Source: an uncultured Bacilli bacterium
GTDB taxonomy: Bacteria > Bacillota_I > Bacilli_A > RF39 > UBA660
Reading direction: 5' to 3'
DNA: 9,721 nucleotides
NCBI GenBank assembly: GCA_949113215.1
Contig: CARZYU010000011.1
Location: forward strand, 1 to 9,721
Shown here piece after piece: positions 1-6,246 of the stretch. A model generated the notes under the pieces. It made no database searches. It was not told the DNA's origin and saw nothing but the letters and a program-made list of their open reading frames with translations. Each line of letters opens with the position of its first letter. Position 1 is the stretch's first letter. The translations under genes were made by a program, and so were the position numbers.

Positions 1-22
1 TTTAGAGAGGAGGTTTGATGAA

Positions 23-115
23 ATGAAGACGAAGACCTTTCTTTTGAAATTCCTAAAACTCATTTCCATCATTTTATTTCTCTTAACCTTTTTGGTTTTG
101 ACGATAAAAAAATGA
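23..115 (+). CDS. 30-residue hydrophobic membrane peptide (small ORF)
   Basis: The ORF runs from ATG to TGA and encodes 30 residues. It starts MKTKTFLLKFLKLI, continues with an uninterrupted hydrophobic stretch of about 16 residues (roughly residues 13-28, rich in Ile, Leu and Phe), and ends in two lysines. That is the layout of one membrane helix with basic ends. A very good Shine-Dalgarno (GAGAGGAGG at 5-13) lies nine bases before the ATG. An earlier ATG at 18 is closed after two codons. Its last codons overlap a minus-strand terminator hairpin. I do not recognise the peptide. Size, hydrophobicity and convergent RNA resemble type I toxin peptides such as BsrG or TxpA, but this is inference. 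It could also be a small membrane protein of another kind, or a chance ORF. It is the only plus-strand gene I would propose. Confidence 0.45.
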   Translation: MKTKTFLLKFLKLISIILFLLTFLVLTIKK

Positions 116-140
116 CACTTAAGCATTTCGCTTAAATGTC
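103..140 (-). terminator. Intrinsic terminator ending the yqeG-yqeH-GNAT operon or a small RNA
   Basis: Read on the minus strand, GACATTTAAGC and GCTTAAGTGTC form an 11-bp stem (one G-U wobble) around the loop GAAAT, followed by ATTTTTTTATC. The wobble becomes a C-A mismatch on the plus strand, and there is no immediate T-run in that direction, so it works for minus-strand transcripts. It lies about 110 bases after the acetyltransferase stop codon. Confidence 0.8.
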
Positions 141-214
141 CCCCACATTTTTGGTAGACATTCGGGTATCAAACAGAATGCCTCCCTTTTTATTGTATGA
201 AGTTTCCTTCATCC
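105..214 (-). ncRNA. Candidate small structured RNA (three hairpins)
   Basis: Between the acetyltransferase stop and the terminator lie about 110 bases without a convincing minus-strand gene. They fold as minus-strand RNA into three elements. The first is ATGAAG-GAAA-CTTCAT with a GNRA-type loop (197-212). The second is GGCATTC/GAATGTC around a 12-base loop (157-182). The third is the terminator stem (114-140). The second and third helices each contain a G-U pair that exists only on the minus strand, which favours that orientation. A promoter-like sequence ends just upstream, so the start would fall near 214. It matches no RNA family I know. It could instead be only the structured 3' untranslated region of the upstream operon. 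Confidence 0.35.
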
Positions 215-220
215 ATACTC

Positions 221-249
221 AATATAACATAAAAAGGATAGAAGAACAA
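221..249 (-). promoter_or_regulatory. Candidate promoter for the small RNA
   Basis: On the minus strand TTGTTC (244-249) is separated by 17 bases from TATATT (221-226). The -10 matches the sigma-A consensus at five of six positions, the -35 at only three. Transcription would start near 214, directly before the first hairpin of the candidate RNA. Confidence 0.35.
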
Positions 250-252
250 GAA

Positions 253-708
253 TTAAGATCTTCCTCTTGAAAATAAAATCCCACTGTCTTCTTGAAATCC
301 CGCATGAATTGCTGCCTGTCGACTCGCTACATTACTCTTTTGAATGACTAATTGAATTCTTTCTACATCTTCTTTGGCTTCTAAAATCCCAGTTGCTGCT
401 AATCTCAATATCCTTCGGCCATAGTGTTCCCCTCTGGCACTTTTCACTACAGCATAATGTAAATCCACTGTATTTTCTAAGTCTTTAGCAAAGGCATACA
501 AGTAACCAATTAAATTACCATCCATCCGAACGAAATAAGGCATATCAAATTGAAATGTGGATTGATGATTCGTTTTCTTAAGTTGTGTTTTTAATGTTTT
601 TAAGTATTTGTTAACCGTTGGATCTTGTAGTAATTCTTTCTGTAGATCCTGATGACTTTCATTGAAAAGATCAACTGCTTCTAAAACCATGTTTCCTAGC
701 GTAATCAT
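253..708 (-). CDS. GNAT-family N-acetyltransferase
   Basis: This 151-residue protein has the marks of a GNAT acyl-CoA transferase. There is a central strand and pyrophosphate-binding turn around residues 86-101 (VVKSARGEHYGRRIL). A C-terminal NVASRQAAIHAGF segment (126-138) is typical of the GNAT motif that contacts CoA. In the turn, the Gly usual at the fourth position of R/Q-x-x-G-x-G/A is His (R92, H95, G97). The acceptor substrate cannot be told from sequence. Start: TAGGAGA lies five bases before the ATG, and its TAG is the stop codon of yqeH, so the gene is the last of the yqeG-yqeH operon and probably translationally coupled to it. It is a cytoplasmic protein of typical single-domain length, with no signal peptide or membrane segment. 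Confidence 0.8.
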   Translation of the reverse strand: MITLGNMVLEAVDLFNESHQDLQKELLQDPTVNKYLKTLKTQLKKTNHQSTFQFDMPYFVRMDGNLIGYLYAFAKDLENTVDLHYAVVKSARGEHYGRRILRLAATGILEAKEDVERIQLVIQKSNVASRQAAIHAGFQEDSGILFSRGRS

Positions 709-717
709 ATCATTCTC

Positions 718-1728
718 CTAAATCATCGATTTACGGGTATAATAATCTACTTCTTTGTTGAGGTAAAGATCGATGGTTCCTTCATCAACTACTTTAATAA
801 AGCCTAATCCACATATCACTAAGTCTTCTCGATATTTCATTCCAATTGTCGTTTTGGCCAAATGATGTAAGTCATCATGATTGTTCGCATTCAAAAGTCT
901 TTTAACTTTTAAATCATTAGAAAGATACAGAGTAAAACTATTCTTTTCCCCTTCTATATAATCCATTCGCAAGAAATCTTCGATGATGATTGCTTGTCCT
1001 TTCTTTAGTTGATACGTCTTTGGTTTCATTTCTTTTTTCGAACTGAGTTTCTTTAATATACTTGCATCAACATAGTTAATGAGACTCCCACGGTCGACCA
1101 ATCCTGGAGTATCAATCAAAGTAAGATGATCGTTTAAGATAATTTCTACTTTATTTAACGTCGTAGAGGGAAGTGGTGAAATGGTTAACTCCTGTGTATT
1201 CTCCGAATAGTTTTTTAATAATTGGTTAATGAGAGTACTCTTTCCAGCATTGGTATGTCCTACCACATAGACATTTTTACTTGTTTGATGTTGTTTTACT
1301 TGATGAAGCAAATAGTCAATATGATAGTTTCGATTGGCACTGATGACGATGATATCGACGAACGGCAAATGGAGTTGTTTAAAGTACTCTATGATTTTTT
1401 CATCTTTTACTGATTTTGGAAGGGCATCTCGTTTGTTCAAAACCAGCATCATCTTATTTGGAAGGTACTCTTTGATCTTGGCCAAGTCTTGTTCAACATT
1501 GATCAAATCAGTAATATACAGAACCAAATCCTTGGTTTTCCCAACTGCCTTCAAAATATCCAAATACTCTTCATTGGATTTGGTGATAACTTGATATTCC
1601 CCATAATTCTTCATTCGGAAACAGCGTTGACAATAATCATTTTCTAAATTGGTCGTATATCCTTCTTGGAGCATATTATCATCTTGTAATAATACCCCAC
1701 ATCCTAAACATTTCTTTGCCTCACTCAT
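718..1728 (-). CDS. yqeH: Circularly permuted ribosome-assembly GTPase YqeH
   Basis: The protein has 336 residues from the chosen start. A Cys4 zinc motif opens it (C7-x2-C10, C33-x2-C36). The GTPase motifs follow in permuted order: G4 NKRD (98-101), G5 SAN (130-132), G1 GHTNAGKST (157-165), a TT pair in the G2 region (189-190), and G3 DTPG (206-209). A C-terminal domain of about 120 residues completes it. This order and the zinc motif define the YqeH family, known in Bacillus to be needed for 30S subunit assembly. An ATG six codons upstream is open, but AAGGAGAG lies just before the ATG at 1728, so that start is preferred. The start codon sits inside the end of yqeG (ATGAGTGA, 8-base overlap), a sign of translational coupling. 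Confidence 0.93.
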   Translation of the reverse strand: MSEAKKCLGCGVLLQDDNMLQEGYTTNLENDYCQRCFRMKNYGEYQVITKSNEEYLDILKAVGKTKDLVLYITDLINVEQDLAKIKEYLPNKMMLVLNKRDALPKSVKDEKIIEYFKQLHLPFVDIIVISANRNYHIDYLLHQVKQHQTSKNVYVVGHTNAGKSTLINQLLKNYSENTQELTISPLPSTTLNKVEIILNDHLTLIDTPGLVDRGSLINYVDASILKKLSSKKEMKPKTYQLKKGQAIIIEDFLRMDYIEGEKNSFTLYLSNDLKVKRLLNANNHDDLHHLAKTTIGMKYREDLVICGLGFIKVVDEGTIDLYLNKEVDYYTRKSMI

Positions 1729-2239
1729 AATACTCTCCTTTCTCAAATAAATTTTTTTCTTTGAGCCTTTGTAACATCCTTTGTTCTAAAATACGATTGA
1801 ACTTTGTAATCTTTAAATCTTTTTTGCCAAGAGGATCTACTAAAATGGTCTTAATTCCAAAACGATTTCCAGCTTTGATATCCGTCATAAGCTGATCCCC
1901 AATGATGACCATTTCTTCCTTTTTTAAGTGATACTTTCTTTGAATTCTTTTTAACCCCTTCGAAAAAGGCTTCATCGCCCAAGCAACACCATCTACCTCT
2001 AAACTGTGACAATAAGGTTCAATTCTTTTTTTGTTGTTATTGGAAAGAATCACAACCAGAAATTGTTCTTTTAATTCTTTGATAAAGTCACAAACCTCAC
2101 TTGGACATTTCTTTTCATCGATGAGGGCTAAAGTATTATCTAAGTCAAAAACGAGACATTTTATGTCTCCTTTTTTTAACTTAGTGTACGGTATCGTAAA
2201 AATATTCTTTTGATACATGGATGGTTTGAACAATTTCAT
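1721..2239 (-). CDS. yqeG: YqeG-family HAD-IIIA phosphatase
   Basis: HAD phosphatase motifs are complete: DLDNT (residues 32-36, nucleophile Asp32), SNN (66-68), K90-P91, and GDQLMTD (114-120). The length, 172 residues, fits the family. YqeG proteins resemble yeast Gep4 and plant PGPP1, which dephosphorylate phosphatidylglycerophosphate, so a role in phospholipid synthesis is plausible but not shown here. The reading frame is open to 2284, but a sigma-A promoter occupies 2256-2284, so the transcript should start near 2249. That leaves the ATG at 2239 (preceded by GGTGAGG) as the likely start and also gives the usual N-terminus (MKLFKPSMY). It overlaps yqeH by 8 bases, the same pair order seen in Bacillus. 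Confidence 0.88.
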   Translation of the reverse strand: MKLFKPSMYQKNIFTIPYTKLKKGDIKCLVFDLDNTLALIDEKKCPSEVCDFIKELKEQFLVVILSNNNKKRIEPYCHSLEVDGVAWAMKPFSKGLKRIQRKYHLKKEEMVIIGDQLMTDIKAGNRFGIKTILVDPLGKKDLKITKFNRILEQRMLQRLKEKNLFEKGEYYE

Positions 2240-2255
2240 TTTCCTCACCGATTTC

Positions 2256-2284
2256 ATTATACCTTGCGCATTTTTAATTCGCAA
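2256..2284 (-). promoter_or_regulatory. Sigma-A promoter for the yqeG-yqeH-GNAT operon
   Basis: The minus strand reads TTGCGA (2279-2284), 17 bases, then a perfect TATAAT (2256-2261). The -35 box overlaps the last codons of the deacetylase gene. The predicted start lies about ten bases before the yqeG start codon, so the leader is very short. Confidence 0.7.
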
Positions 2285-4046
2285 CTCTCTGGGTTACCAT
2301 CTCAGTGGAATCATCGATTCTTGCAAAGGTATATCCATTTTCTTTTCCGTAACGGACAATGTTACGAATAGCATCTCTCGTATATGGTTTAATATCGTGC
2401 ATTAAGATCATGTTAACCCGATCGTGAGATAAACGATTTACCACATTTTGATAGACCTGATCTGGATCTTGTGTCTGTCCTGCATCGCCACTACTGATGT
2501 TCCAATCGTAGTACTTATACCCTCTACTGATGACTTCATTGGTTAAAATGCTCATGATACCATCACAATAACGTCTACTGATGGTATTACTACTTCCGCC
2601 TGGAAAACGAATGATGTGACTATCTACTCCCGTTACATTTTTGACATGATTTCTAATTTGATCTAAGTCGTTAAAATAGGTATCTACTGATTGGTAGATA
2701 GAATAATCATGACTGTAAGTATGAAGGGCTAACGTATGACCTTCCTCGACAATTCGTCTCAACAAATCATCGGTTCCTTCATGGTAAATGACAAAGAAAG
2801 TAGCCTTTACACCCTCCTCTTTTAAGACATCGAGAATCACAGGAGTCGTATTCCAATTTGGCCCATCGTCAAAGGTTAAATAAATATGACCCGCAATGCC
2901 ACCATAAGAAGCTCCCCTTCGAGGTGGTTGAACATGAACGGTTCTTTCTTTTACCGCCTTGTTTCCTTCTTTATCTTGTACAGTATAAGTAACTTTGTAG
3001 GTACCTACTTCCTTTGTATTGACTTCGCCCTCTACTTTGATATCTTTACTGACATCCCCGCTACAGTTATCTCTGGCCGTAGCCCCAGCTTCTTCATAAG
3101 TAGCTCCTACAATGAGATAAATCATTTCGTCTCCATTTAGAGTAATTTCAGGAGCAACTACATCTTTTTCGGTAATTTTTCTCGTTACCTTCGTTGTATT
3201 CCCCGAACTATCTTTCACCTGATAGACCCTATTACCATTCTTGTCTTTCGAAACTTTCACTTTTTTCGTAAGATCTTTGTCGTAATTATCGGTAGCAGTA
3301 AATCCTTCTTCTTCGTACGTTCCATTTTTACAAATAAAGCTTTCTTTTTCCCCTTTTAAAGTAATCTTAGGTGCTTCTTTATCCACAACATGGACATTTC
3401 TTATGGCTTTAATGTTCAAAAATCCTAAACGATACGTATAAGTTAGACGGTAAACTCCTAGTTTCTTTTCGTTGACTTTACCCTTCACTTTGACCGATGT
3501 TTTCTTCTTTCCTCCTAAAAACTTAGGAGTATATCCTTTTTCTTGATATTTTTGATTATAAGGAAGGGTAATATTTTTTCCACCCTTTAACTCAATATAA
3601 GGTCTCAAAAAATAGGAAGTTACAAGGAAAACAATGAGAAGAAAAAGAAAAATACCTATTATTTTCTTTTTGACCTTGCGTTTTGGTTTCAAAAAATCTT
3701 CTTCCTGTTCTTGCTCTTCTTCGATTGATTCTTCCAAAGGAATCAAAGATTTTTCCCCTAGTTTTTTTGTTTCCCAATGTTTGTTTTCTTCAATTGCTTC
3801 TTCAATAATATCATCAATTTCTTTGGTAGAATCCGATGTTTCCTTGTTCTCTTCAACTTTCATCACGGTTTCTTCTTGGAAAGAAGAATTCGGTTCTTCC
3901 CTTTTCTTATTCGTTGTTTTCTTTTTAGAAGTTGTCGGATTCTTTTTTCCAGATTGTTTTTTCTTGGGAGCTTTATTCGTTTTTCTTGTTTTCTCTTTCT
4001 CGTTTTTCTTTTCTGATCCTTGCGATTTTTTCTTTTCCCTTGCCAT
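2274..4046 (-). CDS. Membrane-anchored polysaccharide (peptidoglycan) deacetylase with Ig-like repeats
   Basis: The protein has 590 residues. It has four parts. First is a very Lys/Glu-rich, low-complexity cytoplasmic segment (1-128). Second is one membrane helix (about 129-148). Third are three extracellular Ig-like repeats of the DUF5011 kind (about 149-221, 223-293, 296-372; the second and third begin APKITLKG and APEITLNG). Fourth is a NodB domain (about 387-583). All NodB motifs are present: TFDDGP (391-396), HTYSH (442-446, metal-binding His), RFPGG (480-484), DWNISSGD (514-521) and LMHD (548-551). It should be an active metal-dependent deacetylase outside the membrane, most likely acting on peptidoglycan sugars like PgdA; another glycan is possible. 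Start: an in-frame ATG at 4067 would coincide with the transcription start, whereas the ATG at 4046 has AGAGGTG eight bases upstream. No terminator separates it from yqeG, so read-through is possible. Confidence 0.88.
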   Translation of the reverse strand: MAREKKKSQGSEKKNEKEKTRKTNKAPKKKQSGKKNPTTSKKKTTNKKREEPNSSFQEETVMKVEENKETSDSTKEIDDIIEEAIEENKHWETKKLGEKSLIPLEESIEEEQEQEEDFLKPKRKVKKKIIGIFLFLLIVFLVTSYFLRPYIELKGGKNITLPYNQKYQEKGYTPKFLGGKKKTSVKVKGKVNEKKLGVYRLTYTYRLGFLNIKAIRNVHVVDKEAPKITLKGEKESFICKNGTYEEEGFTATDNYDKDLTKKVKVSKDKNGNRVYQVKDSSGNTTKVTRKITEKDVVAPEITLNGDEMIYLIVGATYEEAGATARDNCSGDVSKDIKVEGEVNTKEVGTYKVTYTVQDKEGNKAVKERTVHVQPPRRGASYGGIAGHIYLTFDDGPNWNTTPVILDVLKEEGVKATFFVIYHEGTDDLLRRIVEEGHTLALHTYSHDYSIYQSVDTYFNDLDQIRNHVKNVTGVDSHIIRFPGGSSNTISRRYCDGIMSILTNEVISRGYKYYDWNISSGDAGQTQDPDQVYQNVVNRLSHDRVNMILMHDIKPYTRDAIRNIVRYGKENGYTFARIDDSTEMVTQRVAN

Positions 4047-4074
4047 AAAAAGAACACCTCTATTCATCGTCCTT

Positions 4075-4103
4075 AGTATAGCAAATTTTTAGCGAATTGT
4101 CAG
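4075..4103 (-). promoter_or_regulatory. Sigma-A promoter for the deacetylase gene
   Basis: The minus strand reads CTGACA (4098-4103), 17 bases, then TATACT (4075-4080). Each box matches consensus at five of six positions. The start would be near 4068, giving a leader of about 20 bases that carries the AGAGGTG ribosome binding site. Confidence 0.7.
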
Positions 4104-4142
4104 TGAAAAGTCTTTCTTTTTAGGAAATGGATGGATCTTCTC

Positions 4143-4772
4143 TTACTTACTAGCATCGAGAAAGGACTTCCATAATTTTTTTTGATCCTGATCATATGGT
4201 GTCATCAATTCAGGATGCCACTGCACACCAATTTGAAATGGGTGGTCTTTGGATTCGATTGCTTCAATCAAACCATCTTCACTCTTACCTACCACTTCAA
4301 AGATTCCTCCATCCAAGACATGATATTGATGTCTCGTATTCACCTTTAATATTTCTTTTTCAAACAGATGATATAATCTACTTTCTTTCTTTAAAACCAC
4401 TTCATGGGCATAGGCCAAATCTTGTTGTTGATGAAAATGATCCGGATTCTTTTCTAAGTGTTCCTTGAGAGGATAACTTGCCATCATTTGCATTCCTAAA
4501 CAAATACCAAAAATTGCTTTTTGATGTTCAAGTGCATAACGCAAAAAGAACAAATCACTGTCACTCACATGATCACCTCCAGGAAAAAGAAAGCCATCAC
4601 AAAGTTCTGCAAAATGAATCAGTAATGTCTCCTGGTCTTCTTCCTTTAAACCATCAAAACTGGGTAATAGGAAATAATTCCCCCCATGTTCCACAATTTG
4701 TTTTAAGTAACGTGTGTAAATATACTGTGAATCCCCATCTTGCCTTAAGGATACTCCAATCACTGGTTTCAT
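4143..4772 (-). CDS. Class I glutamine amidotransferase-fold hydrolase (peptidase C26, gamma-glutamyl hydrolase type)
   Basis: The 209-residue protein starts MKPVIGVSLR, as in the gamma-glutamyl-gamma-aminobutyrate hydrolase (PuuD-like) group. It carries FPGGDHV near residues 63-69 (oxyanion region), the nucleophile elbow GICLGMQ with Cys91, NTRHQYHV (145-152), and QWHPE with His186 and Glu188. The triad is therefore complete. Members cleave gamma-glutamyl amide bonds; the exact substrate is unknown. It is shorter than E. coli PuuD (about 254 residues), and no putrescine-pathway partner is nearby. AGGAGG lies six bases before the ATG. It sits between an unknown small gene and the deacetylase, on the same strand. 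A role in cleaving gamma-D-glutamyl bonds of cell-wall fragments is a guess from location only. It is cytoplasmic, with no signal peptide. Confidence 0.82.
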   Translation of the reverse strand: MKPVIGVSLRQDGDSQYIYTRYLKQIVEHGGNYFLLPSFDGLKEEDQETLLIHFAELCDGFLFPGGDHVSDSDLFFLRYALEHQKAIFGICLGMQMMASYPLKEHLEKNPDHFHQQQDLAYAHEVVLKKESRLYHLFEKEILKVNTRHQYHVLDGGIFEVVGKSEDGLIEAIESKDHPFQIGVQWHPELMTPYDQDQKKLWKSFLDASK

Positions 4773-4804
4773 AACATTCCTCCTATCCTAAGGATATGCC
4801 TAAT

Positions 4805-4833
4805 AAAAAAGAAAGGAACCTTTACTTTCTTTT
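4805..4833 (-). terminator. Weak candidate intrinsic terminator after the 59-residue gene
   Basis: On the minus strand GAAAG and CTTTC, extendable by A-T pairs to AAAAGAAAG/CTTTCTTTT, surround a 9-base loop and run into TTTTTT. The stem is poor in G-C and includes the end of the coding region, so termination may be partial. Confidence 0.35.
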
Positions 4834-5001
4834 CTTTTGATAAACCTTTGGTTTTTTGTCCTCTTCTGGAGTCATAATCGTGATTCCCATATTAAAATCT
4901 ACGGTATCCCAATCAATCGTACAATCCACTGGTTTCAACATTCCAGCTGCTTGTAATAATAAATAGGTTAATTCAATTTCCTCATTTTTTTCTAAATTCA
5001 T
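4822..5001 (-). CDS. Small uncharacterised protein, 59 residues
   Basis: The ORF starts at an ATG with AAAGGA eight bases upstream; a TTG six codons earlier is open but lacks a separate ribosome binding site and is less likely. The protein has three parts. The N-terminal half is acidic and amphipathic (MNLEKNEEIELTYLLLQAAG). The middle is rich in Asp, Thr and Met. The C-terminal tail is strongly basic (KKPKVYQKKRK). It has no membrane helix, signal peptide or paired cysteines; there is one Cys near residue 27. I do not recognise the family. A candidate promoter directly upstream and a candidate terminator at the end suggest a single-gene unit. It lies between ddl and the C26 hydrolase on the same strand. 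Confidence 0.65.
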   Translation of the reverse strand: MNLEKNEEIELTYLLLQAAGMLKPVDCTIDWDTVDFNMGITIMTPEEDKKPKVYQKKRK

Positions 5002-5028
5002 CGTTCTTTTCCTTTCCAAGTAGATTTT

Positions 5029-5057
5029 ATTCTATAGCAAAAGAAAAAAAGAAGCAA
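5029..5057 (-). promoter_or_regulatory. Candidate sigma-A promoter for the 59-residue gene
   Basis: The minus strand reads TTGCTT (5052-5057), 17 bases, then TAGAAT (5029-5034). The -10 fits at five of six positions, the -35 only at its TTG. It lies in the 119-base gap after ddl and would give a leader of about 20 bases. Confidence 0.45.
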
Positions 5058-5067
5058 GTTTCTTTCT
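5044..5067 (-). terminator. Weak candidate terminator after ddl
   Basis: AGAAAGAA and TTCTTTTT pair around the loop ACTTGC on the minus strand, within and followed by a T-rich run. There is only one G-C pair, and the element overlaps the -35 region of the next promoter, so this is a marginal call. No better terminator follows ddl. Confidence 0.22.
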
Positions 5068-5120
5068 ATCATTTGGCATATTTTTCTTCTCTTTTTCTGA
5101 TTGCAAGTAATAGAATGAAA

Positions 5121-6092
5121 TTATCCTAATTTTCCCTTGCTTCCTTTTAATCCTTTTAGGCCATTGCTTTCTGCAAATCCTTTTAAAATATTTGATTCAA
5201 ACGAGTGGGTTTTGCCACTTCTTTTTTTATAATCTTTAATGGCAATATTGATCATATCGTCTAATAACTCTGGATATTTTTTTCCAAGAGGATCCCAAAG
5301 GTAGAAAGATAGTGATCCAGGGATGGAGTTGATTTCATTGATGTAAACTTTTTTCGTTTTGTTATCAACCAAGAAGTCAATGCGGCATACACCAGAAGAT
5401 CCTAGCACTTGGAAAGCCCTCGTCGCAATGGTTTCAATTTCCTCTTTGGTTGTCTCTTCCAAATCAGCTGGAATTTTTCTAGAAGCAGAAGCCATTCCTT
5501 TTGACCACTTGGTATCGCCTGCTTTATAACCACCAAGTTTTCCTTTGCTCTTTCCTCCGCCAATGTATTTATCAGCATACGTTAAGATGGCATCACTTGG
5601 CAATACTTCTTCGATCGCACTTACTTGCTGTCTCTCATAATTTCCAAGGACACTAATGTTGACTTCTTTTAAATTGTTTACCATTTGCTCAACTAGTATT
5701 TTATTATCGTAATGAATGGCATCTACAATTGCTTCTTCTAATTCTTTTAGGTCATGGGCCACTTGAATTCCAACACTACTTCCAAGAGTTGCAGGCTTTA
5801 CAATCACTGGGAATTTCAAATGTGAGCATTTTTCCAATACTTCCTCGGTATTTTCCTTGTATTCTTGATCATAAAACCAAACATACTTCACAATTGGCAA
5901 TTTTTCTTCTGCAAAGATTTGTTTCATATAAACTTTATCTTGTCCAACCACAGAAGCATAAACACTACTTCCTACATAAGGAATTCCAACGGTTTGAAGA
6001 TAACCTTGCAATCCCCCATCTTCCACATTCGTTCCATGAACGATTGGAAACGCAATATCTAATTCTTTCACAACTCGTTTGAGTAACCCCAT
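5121..6092 (-). pseudogene. ddl: D-alanine--D-alanine ligase, C-terminal part (broken gene)
   Basis: These 323 codons cover the central and C-terminal ATP-grasp domains of Ddl, which joins two D-alanines in the cytoplasm using ATP. Visible are HGTNVEDG (19-26), GQDK (K53), VIVKP (K99), GSSVG (104-108), DKY (Tyr176, matching E. coli DdlB Tyr216, the D-Ala-D-Ala type), CRIDF (R237, D239) and NEIN (252-255). The loop after Tyr176 is long and Gly/Lys-rich. The segment lacks the N-terminal strand with the substrate-binding Glu, which is encoded in another frame just upstream. The ATG at 6092 has no Shine-Dalgarno, so it is not a convincing independent start. Reading both parts together, ddl is interrupted by a frameshift plus loss of about 50 usual residues. 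A sequencing or assembly error is possible, since the gene is normally essential. Confidence 0.85.
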
Positions 6093-6232
6093 CGATTCGT
6101 TTTCGTAATATAGATGGGTACAATTTCGTATTTTTCCTCATCCATTTTGTTCATTGCTTGAATGGCGGAGATGACACTAACCTCATGTTCAACACTTTCT
6201 CCCCCAAAAATAACACCTACTCGAATTCTCAT
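6068..6232 (-). pseudogene. ddl: D-alanine--D-alanine ligase, N-terminal fragment
   Basis: A 54-codon ORF starts MRIRVGVIFGGESVEHEVS, the classic Ddl N-terminus. Its Glu15 matches the substrate-binding Glu15 of E. coli DdlB. It continues to KYEIVPIYITK and then runs into a TGA at 6070. AGAGGAGG lies eight bases before the ATG and overlaps the murF stop codon (gap of 14 bases), so this is the true start of ddl within the hydrolase-murF-ddl operon. The rest of the gene continues in the -1 frame from about 6100 on. The switch lies near an AAAA run at about 6100-6103; adding one base there would join the frames, giving a continuous but unusually short Ddl N-terminal domain. Confidence 0.85.
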
Positions 6233-6246
6233 TTGTCATTCCTCCT

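Noticed and set aside
1..72. Minus-strand ORF starting with tandem ATG codons near 72 and open to the left edge
   Set aside because: Only 24 codons are visible, the ribosome binding site is weak (AAGAGA), and it conflicts with the better-supported plus-strand ORF; it cannot be judged without sequence beyond the edge.
120..215. Known riboswitch classes (purine, preQ1, fluoride, THF, ykkC) for the candidate RNA
   Set aside because: Short similarities such as TCTACC are present, but the conserved core residues of those classes are not.
3634..4092. Long plus-strand ORFs (152 and 79 codons) opposite the deacetylase N-terminus
   Set aside because: They are antisense to a low-complexity Lys/Glu-rich coding stretch, which gives Ser/Phe-rich open frames; no domain or convincing ribosome binding site is visible.
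4196..4774. Two plus-strand ORFs of 90 and 98 codons opposite the C26 hydrolase
   Set aside because: They mirror a well-supported minus-strand gene and have no independent support.
4784..4796. Dyad TATCC-TAA-GGATA just upstream of the C26 hydrolase ribosome binding site
   Set aside because: Five-base arms with a three-base centre are expected by chance, and no promoter is clear beside it, so I do not call an operator.
5729..6082. 117-codon plus-strand ORF opposite ddl
   Set aside because: The opposite strand carries clear Ddl motifs; the plus-strand translation has no recognisable motif.
6090..6110. Programmed -1 frameshift as an explanation for split ddl
   Set aside because: No X-XXY-YYZ slippery heptamer lies in the correct frame and no clear stimulating hairpin follows; the missing internal segment also argues against it.
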